Below, piece by piece: positions 33,338 to 43,308 of a DNA stretch of 50,267 nt. Origin of the DNA: Prevotellaceae bacterium. Lineage in GTDB: Bacteria > Bacteroidota > Bacteroidia > Bacteroidales > Bacteroidaceae. The translations under genes and the position numbers were made by a program. The stretch is taken from contig JAQXRI010000109.1 of NCBI GenBank assembly GCA_029218445.1, positions 1-50,267 of the forward strand, written 5' to 3'. How positions within the stretch are numbered: the stretch's first letter is position 1; each line of letters starts with the position of its first letter. The notes beneath the pieces were generated by a model. That model worked only from the letters and a program-made list of their open reading frames with translations. It made no database searches and was not told the DNA's origin.

Positions 33338-34762
33338 TCACTTCACCACATATCCCGCAGCATTTGCCATTCTCTTGCATATCTCGGTGTTGTCTATGCG
33401 GCCATGAAACTGTTCGGCCCCAACTCCGATGGCAAAACAAGGAACATAGCCATTGCTGTGGCCTGTCACCTGCCAACCCACGAGGGCACATTCTGCCTGT
33501 ATATTCTTTACTGCCACAGCCAGTTCGTCATCCTTCTGATAGAGGCTCTCCTGCGACTCTCCCTTTCCTTTCTGTATGTACTCAAAAGCCTTCTCCAAGC
33601 GTTTGGTCTGCTTGTCGGAGAGTTCCACACGATTCCAAAAGCCAAAGTTCTCAGCAAGATAATTTCTTACCACATTCCAATCATACTTCTCACCATAAGT
33701 GTCGTGCATCTTGTGCAATTCTTTTCCAAGACGGTCGATACTCATACGCTGGTTGCCAACAACGTCAAGATGCAACTCATACTTGTTTCTTCCAAGCACC
33801 ACACCACCTGTTTCATGGTCGGCCGTCACCACGATGAGGGTTTCGTCGGGGTGCTGCTGATAGAACTCATAGGCCACCTTCACTGCATTGTCCATGTCAA
33901 TCAGTTCATGAATGAAGCACATGTCGTTGGCATGACAAGCCCAATCAATCTTTCCACCCTCAACCATCAGGAAAAATCCGTCTTTCTCTCCTTGTTTCTT
34001 GGTGAGGAAATTTATGGCTGCTCGTGTTATGTCAGAAAGCGAGAGGTCGTTTTTGCCTCTGTCTATAGCATACGGAATGCTGTGTTTGTCCTTCTTGCTC
34101 GCCTCCTCGCTCTGCAAAAGAATCATGCGGTCGGCCTTCTTGGCTTTTTTCTGATAGTCTTTGTAGCCGCGTGCTATGGTAAAGCCCTTCTCGGCAGCCT
34201 GCACATACAGGTCAGGACCTCCTTTTTCTGGATTTTCTGCACTTACGAAGTCAGAGCCTGCATAGAAATCGTTGCCGCTGTTTACAAGCTGAGTTCCTAT
34301 GGTATATGACTCGCCACGACTACCGACATGGGCGTAGAAGGCGGCCGGCGTTGCATGATCGACGCTAACGCTCGTTGTGATGCCAACGGCAGCACCCGAC
34401 TCACGTGCCCAATCGGCAATGCTTGACACCGCTGTCGTCTTGTCTTTCAATACACCCAATGCGCCATTTATGGTTTTGTGACCTGTTGAAAGAGCGGTGC
34501 CACCGGCAGCCGAATCTGTTACGCCGTTAGTTGCACTCTGTGTGTTGACGAAAGCAGAATAAGGGAAAGAAGGGAAACACAAATCCTTTATTCCAATGCG
34601 TCCCTCCATTGCGCCAAGATACGTCTCGGCTGCATTCACTTGATTGACACCCATACCGTCACCAATGAAATAAAACACATATTTTGCCCTACCATCAGCA
34701 ATGGCCGACAATGCCATGAGCAATAGGCCACTCAATACGAAAAGTCTATCTTTGAAGTTCAT
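33338..34762 (-). CDS. Alkaline phosphatase
   Basis: Exported phosphomonoesterase of 474 residues (signal peptide MNFKDRLFVLSGLLLMALSAIADG). The first metal-binding aspartate is in YFIGDGMG, the nucleophilic serine in GVTDSAAGGTALSTG, and later metal ligands in EGGKIDWACHANDM and VVTADHETGG. A final histidine-bearing WQVTGHSNGYVP is present. All catalytic elements are intact. The gene has its own promoter and terminator and is a single-gene unit. No Pho-box-like site was recognised. Confidence 0.95.
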   Translation of the reverse strand: MNFKDRLFVLSGLLLMALSAIADGRAKYVFYFIGDGMGVNQVNAAETYLGAMEGRIGIKDLCFPSFPYSAFVNTQSATNGVTDSAAGGTALSTGHKTINGALGVLKDKTTAVSSIADWARESGAAVGITTSVSVDHATPAAFYAHVGSRGESYTIGTQLVNSGNDFYAGSDFVSAENPEKGGPDLYVQAAEKGFTIARGYKDYQKKAKKADRMILLQSEEASKKDKHSIPYAIDRGKNDLSLSDITRAAINFLTKKQGEKDGFFLMVEGGKIDWACHANDMCFIHELIDMDNAVKVAYEFYQQHPDETLIVVTADHETGGVVLGRNKYELHLDVVGNQRMSIDRLGKELHKMHDTYGEKYDWNVVRNYLAENFGFWNRVELSDKQTKRLEKAFEYIQKGKGESQESLYQKDDELAVAVKNIQAECALVGWQVTGHSNGYVPCFAIGVGAEQFHGRIDNTEICKRMANAAGYVVK

Positions 34763-34793
34763 ATCAATATTTTTTTTAGGTTAAAAAATTCGT

Positions 34794-34826
34794 GCAAATA
34801 TAACACTAAACCACGAATTAACCAAA
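34794..34826 (-). promoter_or_regulatory. Promoter of the alkaline phosphatase gene
   Basis: Minus-strand TTTG (34823-34826), 20 nt, TATATTTGC (34794-34802). It lies about 32 bp before the start codon. Confidence 0.7.
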
Positions 34827-34883
34827 CATTTGATTAATTTCTTTTTTAAAAATATTAAATTGATACTTTAAAACCATGTCAAA

Positions 34884-34935
34884 ACACCAAACGAGACCTC
34901 TCCTTTTTAGCAAGGGAGGCCTCGTTATGGGGTGT
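34884..34935 (-). terminator. Intrinsic terminator after rny
   Basis: ACACC-AACGAG-CCTC (from 34884) pairs with GGGAGGCCTCGTT-GGTGT (to 34935) with two or three internal mismatches. On the minus strand the stem is followed by TTTT. It is 17 bp after the rny stop. Confidence 0.7.
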
Positions 34936-34951
34936 AAAATATAACGATTTA

Positions 34952-36487
34952 CTATTTTGCGTATGCAACGCTGCGAGTCTCGCGGATTACCGTTATCTTC
35001 ACCTGACCAGGATAGGTCATCTCGTTTTGTATCTTGTTAGCTATCTCACCTGACAGAGCCTCTGTCTCGGCATCATCCATCTTGTCGGCACCAACAATCA
35101 CACGAAGCTCACGACCTGCCTGTATGGCGTATGTCTTGGTGACACCGGGATAACTCATGGCAATGGCCTCAAGGTCGTTGAGACGCTTTATGTAGGCCTC
35201 CACGATTTCACGTCGTGCGCCTGGTCGTGCACCGCTGATAGCGTCGCAAACTTGAACAATAGGTGCCAGCAGAGTGTTCATCTCGCATTCGTCGTGGTGA
35301 GCCGCTATGGCATTGCAGATGTCAGGTTTCTCCTTATATTTCTCGGCTATCTTTGCACCATACAATGCGTGTGGAAGTTCGCTTTCCTCATCAGGCACCT
35401 TGCCAATGTCATGAAGCAAGCCGGCACGCTTGGCTTTCTTAGGATTAAGCCCAAGCTCAGATGCCATTACAGCACAAAGGTTGGCTGTTTCGCGGGCATG
35501 CTGAAGCAGGTTCTGACCGTATGAACTACGATATTTCATCTTGCCGACAATACGTATAAGCTCTGGATGCAGGCCGTGTATGCCAAGGTCGATGGCTGTA
35601 CGCTTACCTGTTTCAATAACTTCGTTTTCGAGCTGCTTTTTAACTTTCTGAACCACCTCTTCTATACGTGCGGGGTGAATACGTCCATCAGTGACGAGCT
35701 GATGCAGGGCCAAACGGCAAACCTCACGGCGAATAGGGTCAAAAGCACTGATGACAATAGCCTCTGGCGTGTCGTCAACAACTATTTCAACACCAGTAGC
35801 TGCCTCGAGTGCACGTATATTTCGGCCTTCACGTCCAATAATTCGTCCTTTGACTTCATCATTGTCAATATGGAACACGCTCACACTGTTTTCAATGGCA
35901 GTTTCTGTAGCTACGCGCTGTATTGTCTGTATTACAATCTTCCGTGCCTGTGCATTAGCATTCAGCTTTGCCTCGTCCATTATTTCATTGATGTAGCTTT
36001 GGGCGTTTGTCCTTGCCTCGTCTTTCATTGCCTCGACAAGTCTCTGCTTTGCCTCTTCAGCGCTCAGTCCTGAGAGTTCCTCAAGTTTCTCCCTCTCCTG
36101 CAGCTGCATTTTCTCCAGCTCATCATTCTTGATGGCGAGCATCTTCTTCTCGTTGTCTATGCGGGTCTGATAATTGTCAAGCTCGTTTTTGCGCCTTCCC
36201 AATTCCTCTTGGCGCTGATTGAGCGACAACTCGCGCTGCTTTAGCTTGTTTTCACTTTGCTGAATATGCTGGTTTCTTACCTGCACTTCCTTTTCTAGTT
36301 CACTCTTCTTGTTTAGGAATTTTTCCTTCACTTCAAGGAGTTTCTTCTCCTTCAAAACTTCAGCCTCTTTTTCTACCGTGGCTATCATTTCGTTGTACTT
36401 GCCTTTAAGTACATATCGAAACACAAGATATCCACCAACGGCACCCAAAACGAGTGTCACTGCGGCTATAATAATTGTCAATGTCAT
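34952..36487 (-). CDS. rny: Ribonuclease Y
   Basis: Membrane-anchored endoribonuclease that starts mRNA decay; 511 residues, standard length. One N-terminal helix ([21 protein letters not shown]) is followed by a long charged coiled coil (to about residue 190). A KH domain ([22 protein letters not shown]) and an HD domain with the metal motif [12 protein letters not shown] and AAHHDECEM follow. The C-terminal [17 protein letters not shown] is typical. The start ATG lies 40 bp after zapA, so the coiled-coil gene, zapA and rny form one transcript. Confidence 0.97.
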   Translation of the reverse strand: MTLTIIIAAVTLVLGAVGGYLVFRYVLKGKYNEMIATVEKEAEVLKEKKLLEVKEKFLNKKSELEKEVQVRNQHIQQSENKLKQRELSLNQRQEELGRRKNELDNYQTRIDNEKKMLAIKNDELEKMQLQEREKLEELSGLSAEEAKQRLVEAMKDEARTNAQSYINEIMDEAKLNANAQARKIVIQTIQRVATETAIENSVSVFHIDNDEVKGRIIGREGRNIRALEAATGVEIVVDDTPEAIVISAFDPIRREVCRLALHQLVTDGRIHPARIEEVVQKVKKQLENEVIETGKRTAIDLGIHGLHPELIRIVGKMKYRSSYGQNLLQHARETANLCAVMASELGLNPKKAKRAGLLHDIGKVPDEESELPHALYGAKIAEKYKEKPDICNAIAAHHDECEMNTLLAPIVQVCDAISGARPGARREIVEAYIKRLNDLEAIAMSYPGVTKTYAIQAGRELRVIVGADKMDDAETEALSGEIANKIQNEMTYPGQVKITVIRETRSVAYAK

Positions 36488-36527
36488 AAATTTAGTTATT
36501 TAATTATATAATGTTAATATTCCATGC

Positions 36528-36827
36528 CTATTTGCCCGCAAGTACTTTGTCCATTTCATCCATAAGACGCTTGAGTGTTGAATCGTAGGGTGCGACATCA
36601 TTTTTCTGTCGTTCAATCTCATAGAGAAGAGCAATGTCGATAAGTGTCATAAGAGCTATCGTATGGTCGCTCTTATGGCTTTTGAACATTTCGGCATATT
36701 TGTTGTAACGGTCGGTGATGAACTTCGCCGCCTTGCGATACAAAGGCTCTTGTTCTGGCTTGACCGCTATGTCGAAATCCTGGTCATAGACATGGATACG
36801 TATATGTTGTTTGGTGTCTTCTGCCAT
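36528..36827 (-). CDS. zapA: Cell division protein ZapA
   Basis: Small FtsZ-associated protein, 99 residues. The N-terminal beta part (HIRIHVYDQDFDIAVKPEQEPLYRKAAKFI) is the ZapA signature, followed by the helical bundle (HTIALMTLIDIALLYEIERQK). It sits 15 bp after the small coiled-coil gene. Bacteroidetes ZapA is often found next to rny. Confidence 0.92.
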   Translation of the reverse strand: MAEDTKQHIRIHVYDQDFDIAVKPEQEPLYRKAAKFITDRYNKYAEMFKSHKSDHTIALMTLIDIALLYEIERQKNDVAPYDSTLKRLMDEMDKVLAGK

Positions 36828-36842
36828 ACCTCGAAAAGCTGT

Positions 36843-37133
36843 TTATTCAGTTAAGATTGAAATACATTTGTTGACGTCACGGATGATTTTTGCGAGCTTA
36901 GCCTTAGTGGCTTCCACATCACCCTCTGACACTTCAATCATCTTTGCCATCTTATAGGTGTCGAACTGTCGTTTGACATCGTCGAGTTGCGAACTGAGCC
37001 TTTTGTTGTCTTCTTCACTCTTTTCGAGCATGGCATAAAGTTCCTTATTCTCCTCCTTCAGATTCTGAAATTGGAGAATCATTTGGCGCAAACGCGCCTC
37101 GAACGCAGCCAATGTAACTTCACTTGGACTCAT
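36843..37133 (-). CDS. Small coiled-coil protein, possible ZapB-like partner
   Basis: 96 residues, nearly all helical. It has a heptad-rich segment (RLRQMILQFQNLKEENKELYAMLEKSEEDNKRLSSQLDDVKRQ split across residues 15-57), then MIEVSEGDVEATKAKLAKIIRDVNKCI. Sequence and size resemble division-site coiled coils of the ZapB kind, and the gene directly precedes zapA; the assignment is inference. A -7 box TACCTTTG lies at 37154-37161 on the minus strand. Confidence 0.75.
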   Translation of the reverse strand: MSPSEVTLAAFEARLRQMILQFQNLKEENKELYAMLEKSEEDNKRLSSQLDDVKRQFDTYKMAKMIEVSEGDVEATKAKLAKIIRDVNKCISILTE

Positions 37134-37250
37134 ACTTTTTACTCAACATAGTACAAAGGTATTGTTTTTTTCTAACAAACATACCGTCAAGAGCAAAAAT
37201 TTAATGTTTTTTAATCAAACATTTCATTTTCAACCCTTAATGGTGTCTTC

Positions 37251-37889
37251 TCACTTTGTTTTCAAATCCTCTTCCTTTGGCTTTGGCTCTTTCTTTGCCA
37301 GCATTACCACCTTATAAACAAAGGCTGTAGTCCACTGCTGTGAGAAGCCCAACTTTGCCGCATATTGGCGCACCGACACAACGGTCTTTAGTACTCCAGG
37401 ATCGGTGTAGTCGTTCTTGTTGAATATGTCGTTGACAGTCTTTTCAGTCATTGTGTAAATTGCCTTCTTCATAAACGACGGCAAGCGTAGCTTAAACTTC
37501 ATGAGGTTGCTGATAAGCAGCATAAGGTCTTGGGTGAATCCCTGAAACTGTATCATATAAACCTGCACGTCCTGTATTCTGCGGCAACGCTTTCGGATGC
37601 TTGAGTCAATCTCCTTGAAGAACACATCGTCCATCTCGTAAATATCCTTCAACATTTTCTTGCAACGTGAACGTTCACCTATTCCAAGACGATTGTTGAC
37701 TGTAGGTACACGAAGTGTTGTCTTGAAGACTCTCAAATCAGGAAGAGCAGCGAGATTGGTTATACCCAAATCGGCTGCCATAGAAGCCTGAAAATATACA
37801 CGTATCAGAGTCATGAAGTCTTCCATGCCTCCTGTTTTTTGCTGTTCATCGGTATTTTTACGACCGAAAATCTTTGATAGTATGCTCAT
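37251..37889 (-). CDS. Conserved hypothetical protein of Bacteroidetes
   Basis: 212 residues, family not recognised. Mostly helical and basic, with no signal peptide (MSILSKIFGRKNTDEQQ). Notable segments are DLGITNLAALPDLRVFKTTLRVPTVNNRLGIGERSRCKKML and a C-terminal KTVVSVRQYAAKLGFSQQW before a lysine-rich end (KKEPKPKEEDLKTK). The frame is open to 38120, but ATG 37889 stands 18 nt after the -7 box TAACTTTGC (37907-37915), which settles the start. It is divergent from rfbA. Confidence 0.75.
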   Translation of the reverse strand: MSILSKIFGRKNTDEQQKTGGMEDFMTLIRVYFQASMAADLGITNLAALPDLRVFKTTLRVPTVNNRLGIGERSRCKKMLKDIYEMDDVFFKEIDSSIRKRCRRIQDVQVYMIQFQGFTQDLMLLISNLMKFKLRLPSFMKKAIYTMTEKTVNDIFNKNDYTDPGVLKTVVSVRQYAAKLGFSQQWTTAFVYKVVMLAKKEPKPKEEDLKTK

Positions 37890-38022
37890 TATTTTAGTTT
37901 TTGGGTGCAAAGTTACATTTTTTTCTTCATATTCTATGTTTTTTAATGACAAAATAATCCTTTCATTAAAATTATTTTGTATCTTTGCGCCATAATAATT
38001 AATAATTTTAATCATTGAAAGA

Positions 38023-38895
38023 ATGAAAGGCATTGTTTTGGCAGGTGGAAGTGGTACAAGACTGTACCCTATCACTAAGGGAATCAGCAAACAGTTGATA
38101 CCCATCTTCGACAAACCCATGATTTACTATCCTATTTCGGTGTTGATGTTGGCAGGAATAAGGGAAATATTGATTATCAGCACACCGCACGACCTTCCGG
38201 CATTCCGTCGTCTGTTGGGTGACGGCAATGACCTTGGAGTAAAGTTTGAATATGCTGAGCAACCCTCACCCGATGGTTTGGCGCAGGCATTCATCATCGG
38301 CGAAAAGTTCATTGGCAACGACTCTGTGTGTCTCGTTCTCGGTGACAACATCTTCTACGGCAGTGGTTTCACAGGACTACTTAAGGAAAGCGTGAAGAAT
38401 GCAGAGGAGAAAAACATTGCAACAGTGTTTGGCTACTATGTCAACGACCCGGAACGTTATGGAGTGGCAGAGTTTGACGAAAGTGGAAAATGTTTAAGTA
38501 TTGAAGAAAAGCCGGCAAAGCCAAAGTCGAACTATGCCGTCGTAGGACTTTATTTCTATCCCAACAGCGTTGTAGAAGTGGCAAAAAACATTAAGCCAAG
38601 CGCACGCGGAGAACTGGAAATCACTACCGTCAACCAAGACTATCTGCATAAAGAGTCGTTGAAAGTGTTGCCTTTACAGCGAGGTTTTGCATGGCTCGAC
38701 ACCGGCACCCACGACAGCCTGAGCGAAGCAAGTACATTCATCGAAGTGATAGAAAAGCGCCAAGGCCTGAAAGTAGCATGTCTTGAGGAAATTGCCTATA
38801 AACGAGGATGGATAACCCTCGACCAACTTCACGAACTGGCCCAGCCAATGGCGAAGAACGGTTACGGACAGTATTTGTTGAGGATAAAGGAGTGA
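38023..38895 (+). CDS. rfbA: Glucose-1-phosphate thymidylyltransferase
   Basis: Makes dTDP-glucose from glucose-1-phosphate and dTTP, the first step to dTDP-rhamnose for surface polysaccharide. 290 residues, normal length. N-terminal [22 protein letters not shown] is the nucleotide-binding signature. [13 protein letters not shown] and the segment [19 protein letters not shown] ([12 protein letters not shown]) follow, then [14 protein letters not shown] -7 box TATCTTTGC is at 37980-37988. No other rml gene is adjacent, so this may be a stand-alone copy. Confidence 0.96.
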   Translation: MKGIVLAGGSGTRLYPITKGISKQLIPIFDKPMIYYPISVLMLAGIREILIISTPHDLPAFRRLLGDGNDLGVKFEYAEQPSPDGLAQAFIIGEKFIGNDSVCLVLGDNIFYGSGFTGLLKESVKNAEEKNIATVFGYYVNDPERYGVAEFDESGKCLSIEEKPAKPKSNYAVVGLYFYPNSVVEVAKNIKPSARGELEITTVNQDYLHKESLKVLPLQRGFAWLDTGTHDSLSEASTFIEVIEKRQGLKVACLEEIAYKRGWITLDQLHELAQPMAKNGYGQYLLRIKE

Positions 38896-38904
38896 GGGAG
38901 TTTT

Positions 38905-39019
38905 AGAGGGTAGAAGGTAGAGGGTAGAGGGTAGAGAAATGTCATGCCTTTTTTACTTAATTAAAAGACTTATGCGAACTTGGTAATCTCTACCCTCTAC
39001 CTTCTACCATCTACCATCT
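38905..39019. repeat. Family A heptamer hairpin element, copy A6
   Basis: Left arm 38905-38936 and inverted right arm 38988-39019 around a core ending CGAACTTGGTAATC. It occupies the gap between the convergent rfbA and STAS genes and could serve as a two-way terminator. Confidence 0.88.
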
Positions 39020-39043
39020 CTCTTCTCCCACACTCTTCTCTCC

Positions 39044-39346
39044 TCACTCCTCTATCTTCAAAAATCTTGAGAAGCCTGTCATATCAAATACTTTCTTAAT
39101 TTGGGGTTTCACAGCTGTTAGTTTCATATTGCCTTTATTAGCCATTATGTTTTTCTGGGCTTTCAACAATACTCGAAGTCCTGTACTGCTGATATAGTCA
39201 AGTTGATGGCAATCAAACACCACATCTACACCTGCTTCTTTTAAGAACGGCTCGATTTGGCATTCAAAATCTCCAGCATTAACAGTGTCCAACCTAACAT
39301 CGGACTCGATTACAACATTGTTACCATTTCTAACTATTTTTGCCAT
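39044..39346 (-). CDS. STAS-domain anti-sigma-factor antagonist-like protein
   Basis: 100-residue single STAS domain, cytosolic. The phosphorylatable serine is in FDCHQLDYISSTGLRVLLKAQK (first half DYISSTGLR), matching SpoIIAA/RsbV. With the SpoIIE-type phosphatase encoded 76 bp upstream, it forms the two core parts of a partner switch. No anti-sigma kinase (RsbW type) is present in the window, so the chain is incomplete here. Confidence 0.93.
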   Translation of the reverse strand: MAKIVRNGNNVVIESDVRLDTVNAGDFECQIEPFLKEAGVDVVFDCHQLDYISSTGLRVLLKAQKNIMANKGNMKLTAVKPQIKKVFDMTGFSRFLKIEE

Positions 39347-39422
39347 TGTCTTTTTTCTCCTATTATTTCAATTTTTTGTTTGCATTTCTTTTTTCATGTT
39401 ATTGTAATAAGCCATGTTCGAC

Positions 39423-41369
39423 CTATTTATTCACTTTTATCTTTATGGCCATCATGGTGAGGTCATCACTTTGTGCCGCTCCATCAGCGTGGTTGGCAAC
39501 ACTTTGTTCAATGCCCTGCACCACATCTCGTGCCATTAAACTCTCTTTTCCTGAAAGTTCTTCTATAAGTTTTTCTTCACCATACATTCTTTTCTCATTG
39601 TCTTCAGCTTCTGTAAGCCCGTCGGAATAGACGAACAATAGCTTATTGTTTACCGTTTCCATTTCTTCTTCCACATAGTCGTACCCTTCAAACAGTCCAG
39701 CCGGAATATTTGATTGTACCTGCATAAACTTCGCCTTTCCTTCTTTTTCTACAACTACTGGAGGATTATGGCCTGCATTGCAGTATTTCATTTTTCCAGT
39801 TTGCAAGTCAATTACACCCACAAACAGAGTTACAAACATTCCACTGTCGTTGCCCTCGCTCAGAATATCGTTGATTGACGAGACTATCTGTGCCGGCAAC
39901 AATTCCTTGCATGCTACAGTGCGGAACAAGTTTCGGCATACGGCCATAATAAGTGAAGCCGGCACGCCCTTTCCACTGACATCGCCCACGACAAAATAAA
40001 ATTTCTTTCCTATGAATATGAAATCATACAAATCGCCTCCCACCTCTTTGGCTGGTTTCAGCAAGGCAAAAGCGTCTATGTCTTCATATTCGGGTATCGT
40101 CGGGAATATCTTGGGTATCATGCCCATCTGTATGTCGTGGGCTATTTGCAGTTCACCTTCGATGCGTTCCTTTTTGGCTGTTGTGGCCTTCAGCTCTTCT
40201 ATATAGTTTTCAAGAGAGTGCTGCATGTCGCGGAACGCACGGCTCAGACTTCCTATCTCGTCGTCGCTCTTTATTATCGGTATCTCTTGTGTAAAGTTTC
40301 CCTTGGCAATGACATTAGCTGATTTCGCCAACTTCTCAAGTGGCTTCAGCCTCCGTTGAATCACCAATATGCAAACTACCATCATCATCAAAATACCTAT
40401 GGCCAAGATGTATATCAGTAGAATCTTCAAACCATTGTAATCAGCAAAGACATCACTTTTAGGACATACAAGGGCCACACTCCACCCCACTCTTTTAAAA
40501 GGAGTAAAGAACACGTAAGAATCCTCGCCTCCTCTTACATTCTCGCCAGTCAGCTTCATCATGCCACGCTTACCCTCAACCATGGCCTTGCCCAATTCCA
40601 CTATTTGCGGAACATCATTTTCAAGCGTTTCAGTAAAAATGGTATGCTTCACCAGCATGGCTGTATCGGGATGCACCAAATACACGCCGCCACGGCCAAG
40701 GGCTATGGTGTGCGAGTTTTTATAGGGACGCAGCGTGCTGACCAGATGCGAAAGCCATTTCATTGATATGTCAACCGATATTACCCCAACAAAGTTGCCA
40801 TATTTGTCGTCAAACGGTACTGAATAAGTACACATCTGCTCGTCAACAACAATATCAGACGACGCATCAGGCAAATCAATATATGGGTCGCTCCAATAAG
40901 GCCTGTTCAACAGCTTTGGTATCTGATACCAGTCCATATATTGATACTGATATGTTTCACTTCCTTCCTGCTCAGTCACTATGGCTCCGTCTTTGACGCA
41001 GGAATAGGCCGAGAAATACTTGCCCCTGCTTTTGTAGTAATAAGGTTCAAAAGATATTGAGCATCCAATGATGTAGGGATTGCTCTGCAGAATCAGCCTA
41101 CTATAGGCAAACATTGAATCGGGTTTCTCAATGTTGCGCAGCACGAAAGGAAGCATATTGGTAGTGGCTATTTCTACAGAATTCAGGATATTGCTCATTC
41201 TCAACACCGTATTGTCAAGATGGCAAAGAGCCTTCCCTTCGGCTCCCTCCATAATTTTCTTTCTGGCATAATAGAACGTAGTCCCGAAGGCTGACAGGAA
41301 TATTAATGTAGCCAGCAAAGCAACGAAAACACTCAATTGAGCGGCAAAAGACTGTTTAAACTTTTTCAT
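39423..41369 (-). CDS. Membrane sensor SpoIIE-type protein phosphatase
   Basis: 648 residues. N-terminal helix (SVFVALLATLIFLSAFGTTFYYA), a large periplasmic Cache-like sensor region (residues 40-310, with PYWSDPYIDLPDASSDIVV and VSVDISMKWLSHLV-like strands), a second helix (ILLIYILAIGILMMMVVCILV), HAMP (RRLKPLEKLAKSANVIAKGNF), a short coiled coil, and a SpoIIE/PP2C catalytic domain. Catalytic residues are visible in EVGGDLYDF, VVGDVSGKGVPASL and DDLTMMAIK. It should dephosphorylate the STAS protein encoded next. The 6-bp gap to the upstream binding-protein gene indicates one operon. Confidence 0.93.
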   Translation of the reverse strand: MKKFKQSFAAQLSVFVALLATLIFLSAFGTTFYYARKKIMEGAEGKALCHLDNTVLRMSNILNSVEIATTNMLPFVLRNIEKPDSMFAYSRLILQSNPYIIGCSISFEPYYYKSRGKYFSAYSCVKDGAIVTEQEGSETYQYQYMDWYQIPKLLNRPYWSDPYIDLPDASSDIVVDEQMCTYSVPFDDKYGNFVGVISVDISMKWLSHLVSTLRPYKNSHTIALGRGGVYLVHPDTAMLVKHTIFTETLENDVPQIVELGKAMVEGKRGMMKLTGENVRGGEDSYVFFTPFKRVGWSVALVCPKSDVFADYNGLKILLIYILAIGILMMMVVCILVIQRRLKPLEKLAKSANVIAKGNFTQEIPIIKSDDEIGSLSRAFRDMQHSLENYIEELKATTAKKERIEGELQIAHDIQMGMIPKIFPTIPEYEDIDAFALLKPAKEVGGDLYDFIFIGKKFYFVVGDVSGKGVPASLIMAVCRNLFRTVACKELLPAQIVSSINDILSEGNDSGMFVTLFVGVIDLQTGKMKYCNAGHNPPVVVEKEGKAKFMQVQSNIPAGLFEGYDYVEEEMETVNNKLLFVYSDGLTEAEDNEKRMYGEEKLIEELSGKESLMARDVVQGIEQSVANHADGAAQSDDLTMMAIKIKVNK

Positions 41370-41375
41370 AAGCTC

Positions 41376-42356
41376 TTATTTTACAATATCTTCGTATTTT
41401 ACTGGTTTATCTATAATCTTACATTCCAACATTAGTTTCGAAACCTTGTCAACGTCCTCCCTGCGAAGTACAAAGAGTGGCTTGCCCGTCTTTTTGTCTT
41501 TCTGCAGTCGCAGTATCTCCTTGAGCATTAAACGCTGAAGAGTGCTGTTGGTTATTATGTTATAGCTGTCAACATACTTCATCACGATATCCAAAGCCTT
41601 CTCGGGATGCTCATGACACCACAGCCAGCCGCGTTTGCTTGCCCTTGCAAATTTCTCGGCTGTCGCCTTGTTTTTACGGTAATAATCGAGTGTTACATAT
41701 ACTCCATCTTCAGGAATATCATATCCACGGTCGGAAAACCTAACTACCGATTTATCATTAAGCATGACGTTCGACTGCATAAGCTGGTAATACTCGTTGT
41801 AGCTCATGGCAAGCGTCGCATCAATGGTGCCCGACAAGAACAGCGACACATTGTCGGTAAACTGAACAAAATCGTAGTTGAGTCCTTCCTTCTTGTTCAT
41901 TATCTTGACAAGATTGGAAAAGGCCGCCTTCCATATTCCCACACGCTTTCCTTTCATCTTCATCGGATTCATTCCGTTTCGTCCCACCAACATCATTCCA
42001 TTGCGCATTGAGGTCTGAAGTATGTTCACGAAATGCTTTCCTTCGCTTACACTCTTTACTACGTCGGCGAGGTGCATGGTGGAAAATTGGCACTTGCCTT
42101 TATCCAAAAATACATCTGACGAAATGGAGCTTGTTGGAAACAAAAATTTTACGTCGAGTCCTTCTGCTTTATAAAATCCCATCTCCTTGGCCACAAAATA
42201 TCCTGCAAACTGTGCCTGTGCGTGCCATTGCGGTGCAAATACCACCTGCTCCAATGCCCTTACACCCATCACAGTCATGATGGCATAGACCAAAGCAATC
42301 AACCTAAGCCTAATGCCACTACAGAATTCTGTATTATTCTTTAGATATATTTTCAT
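41376..42356 (-). CDS. NMT1/THI5-like periplasmic substrate-binding protein
   Basis: 326 residues, type-2 binding-protein fold. The signal or anchor region LRLIALVYAIMTVMGVRA precedes VVFAPQWHAQAQFAGYFVAKEMGFYKAEGLDV, the NMT1 signature, then KRVGIWKAA and GVYVTLDYYRKNKATAEKFARASKRGW. Usual ligands are pyrimidines, nitrate or sulfonates. No ABC permease or ATPase is nearby. It instead begins the operon with the sensor phosphatase, so it may pass a bound ligand signal to the Cache region (inference). ATG 42356 starts the signal region; the frame is open to 42443. A -7 box TATTTTTGC lies at 42453-42461. Confidence 0.88.
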   Translation of the reverse strand: MKIYLKNNTEFCSGIRLRLIALVYAIMTVMGVRALEQVVFAPQWHAQAQFAGYFVAKEMGFYKAEGLDVKFLFPTSSISSDVFLDKGKCQFSTMHLADVVKSVSEGKHFVNILQTSMRNGMMLVGRNGMNPMKMKGKRVGIWKAAFSNLVKIMNKKEGLNYDFVQFTDNVSLFLSGTIDATLAMSYNEYYQLMQSNVMLNDKSVVRFSDRGYDIPEDGVYVTLDYYRKNKATAEKFARASKRGWLWCHEHPEKALDIVMKYVDSYNIITNSTLQRLMLKEILRLQKDKKTGKPLFVLRREDVDKVSKLMLECKIIDKPVKYEDIVK

Positions 42357-42530
42357 ATTAATACTTAGCTTTTGAATAAAACTTTTCGTCGGCCAACTCC
42401 ATAAAAAAGTGCCATCTACAGCTTCCTCAAAAGGCATCGCCAACTTTTCGATGCAAAAATACTAAATAATACTGAAATATCGACCTCAAAAATGAATATT
42501 TTGCAGAAAAAAAACATAAAAGACAAAAAA

Positions 42531-42556
42531 AGCTGCAATCTATGCGAATTGCAGCT
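42531..42556 (-). terminator. Intrinsic terminator of the infC-rpmI-rplT operon
   Basis: AGCTGCAAT (42531-42539) pairs perfectly with ATTGCAGCT (42548-42556), with an A-run on one side and a T-run on the other. It can work on both strands; on the minus strand it ends the ribosomal operon 45 bp after rplT. Confidence 0.9.
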
Positions 42557-42600
42557 TTTTTATGACGACTGAAAGAGCCTATGGTTCCTTCAATACTTTC

Positions 42601-42945
42601 TTACTTTACCTTCTCAACGATGGCCTTGAAAGCCTCTGGGTTGTTGACGGCGAGGTCGGCGAGAACCTTACGGTTAATCTCGATGCCAGCCTTGTTGAGA
42701 GCACCCATCAAAACAGAGTAGCTCATACCCTCAAGACGTGCAGCGGCATTGATACGCTGAATCCACAGTGCGCGGAAAGTGCGCTTCTTGTTGCGGCGGT
42801 CACGATATGCGTATGTGAGACCCTTCTCCCAAGTGTTCTTCGCTACGGTCCAAACATTCTTGCGGGCACCATAGTAACCGCGAGTAAGCTTTAAAATTCT
42901 TTTTCTCTTTGCTCTTGAAGCAACGTGATTTACTGATCTTGGCAT
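42601..42945 (-). CDS. rplT: 50S ribosomal protein L20
   Basis: 114 residues, standard length, binds 23S rRNA early in 50S assembly. [29 protein letters not shown] and [25 protein letters not shown] are signature blocks. Third gene of the infC-rpmI-rplT set, 35 bp after rpmI. Confidence 0.99.
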   Translation of the reverse strand: MPRSVNHVASRAKRKRILKLTRGYYGARKNVWTVAKNTWEKGLTYAYRDRRNKKRTFRALWIQRINAAARLEGMSYSVLMGALNKAGIEINRKVLADLAVNNPEAFKAIVEKVK

Positions 42946-42980
42946 AGTTTTTCTTACTTTAAAATGTTAGACAATAGGGA

Positions 42981-43178
42981 TTAACGGAGACACAACAGGT
43001 CACGAACCTGCTTCATGTTGCTTCTGTCAACGATTGTGTCGTGTACCAGATTACGCTTTTGCTTCTTTGTCTTCTTGGTCAGAATGTGACTGTGGTAAGC
43101 GTGTGCTCTCTTAATCTTACCTGTACCGGTGAAGCGGAATCTCTTCTTCGCTCCGGAATTTGTCTTTACTTTTGGCAT
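42981..43178 (-). CDS. rpmI: 50S ribosomal protein L35
   Basis: 65 residues; [42 protein letters not shown] are the family's basic signature. It follows infC after a 130-bp spacer that carries an A-rich stretch of AATTAAA units (about 43272-43303). Confidence 0.98.
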   Translation of the reverse strand: MPKVKTNSGAKKRFRFTGTGKIKRAHAYHSHILTKKTKKQKRNLVHDTIVDRSNMKQVRDLLCLR

Positions 43179-43308
43179 TTTTTTAATGTTTTAATTAATT
43201 GTTATTTATTCTACAGTGGCAACGCATATACCGGGCGTTACGCACTTTGTCTTCTCGTTTCTCTCGAAGAAATTAAAAAATTAAAAGATGAAAGAATTAA
43301 AGTTCTTC

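Noticed and set aside
33332..34309. Plus-strand open frame of 325 codons
   Set aside because: Antisense of the intact alkaline phosphatase gene, which has its own promoter and terminator.
43179..43308. Small gene or structured L20/L35 leader between infC and rpmI
   Set aside because: No open frame or clear hairpin; only AATTAAA-type simple sequence, seen also near 14345, 17443 and 48275.
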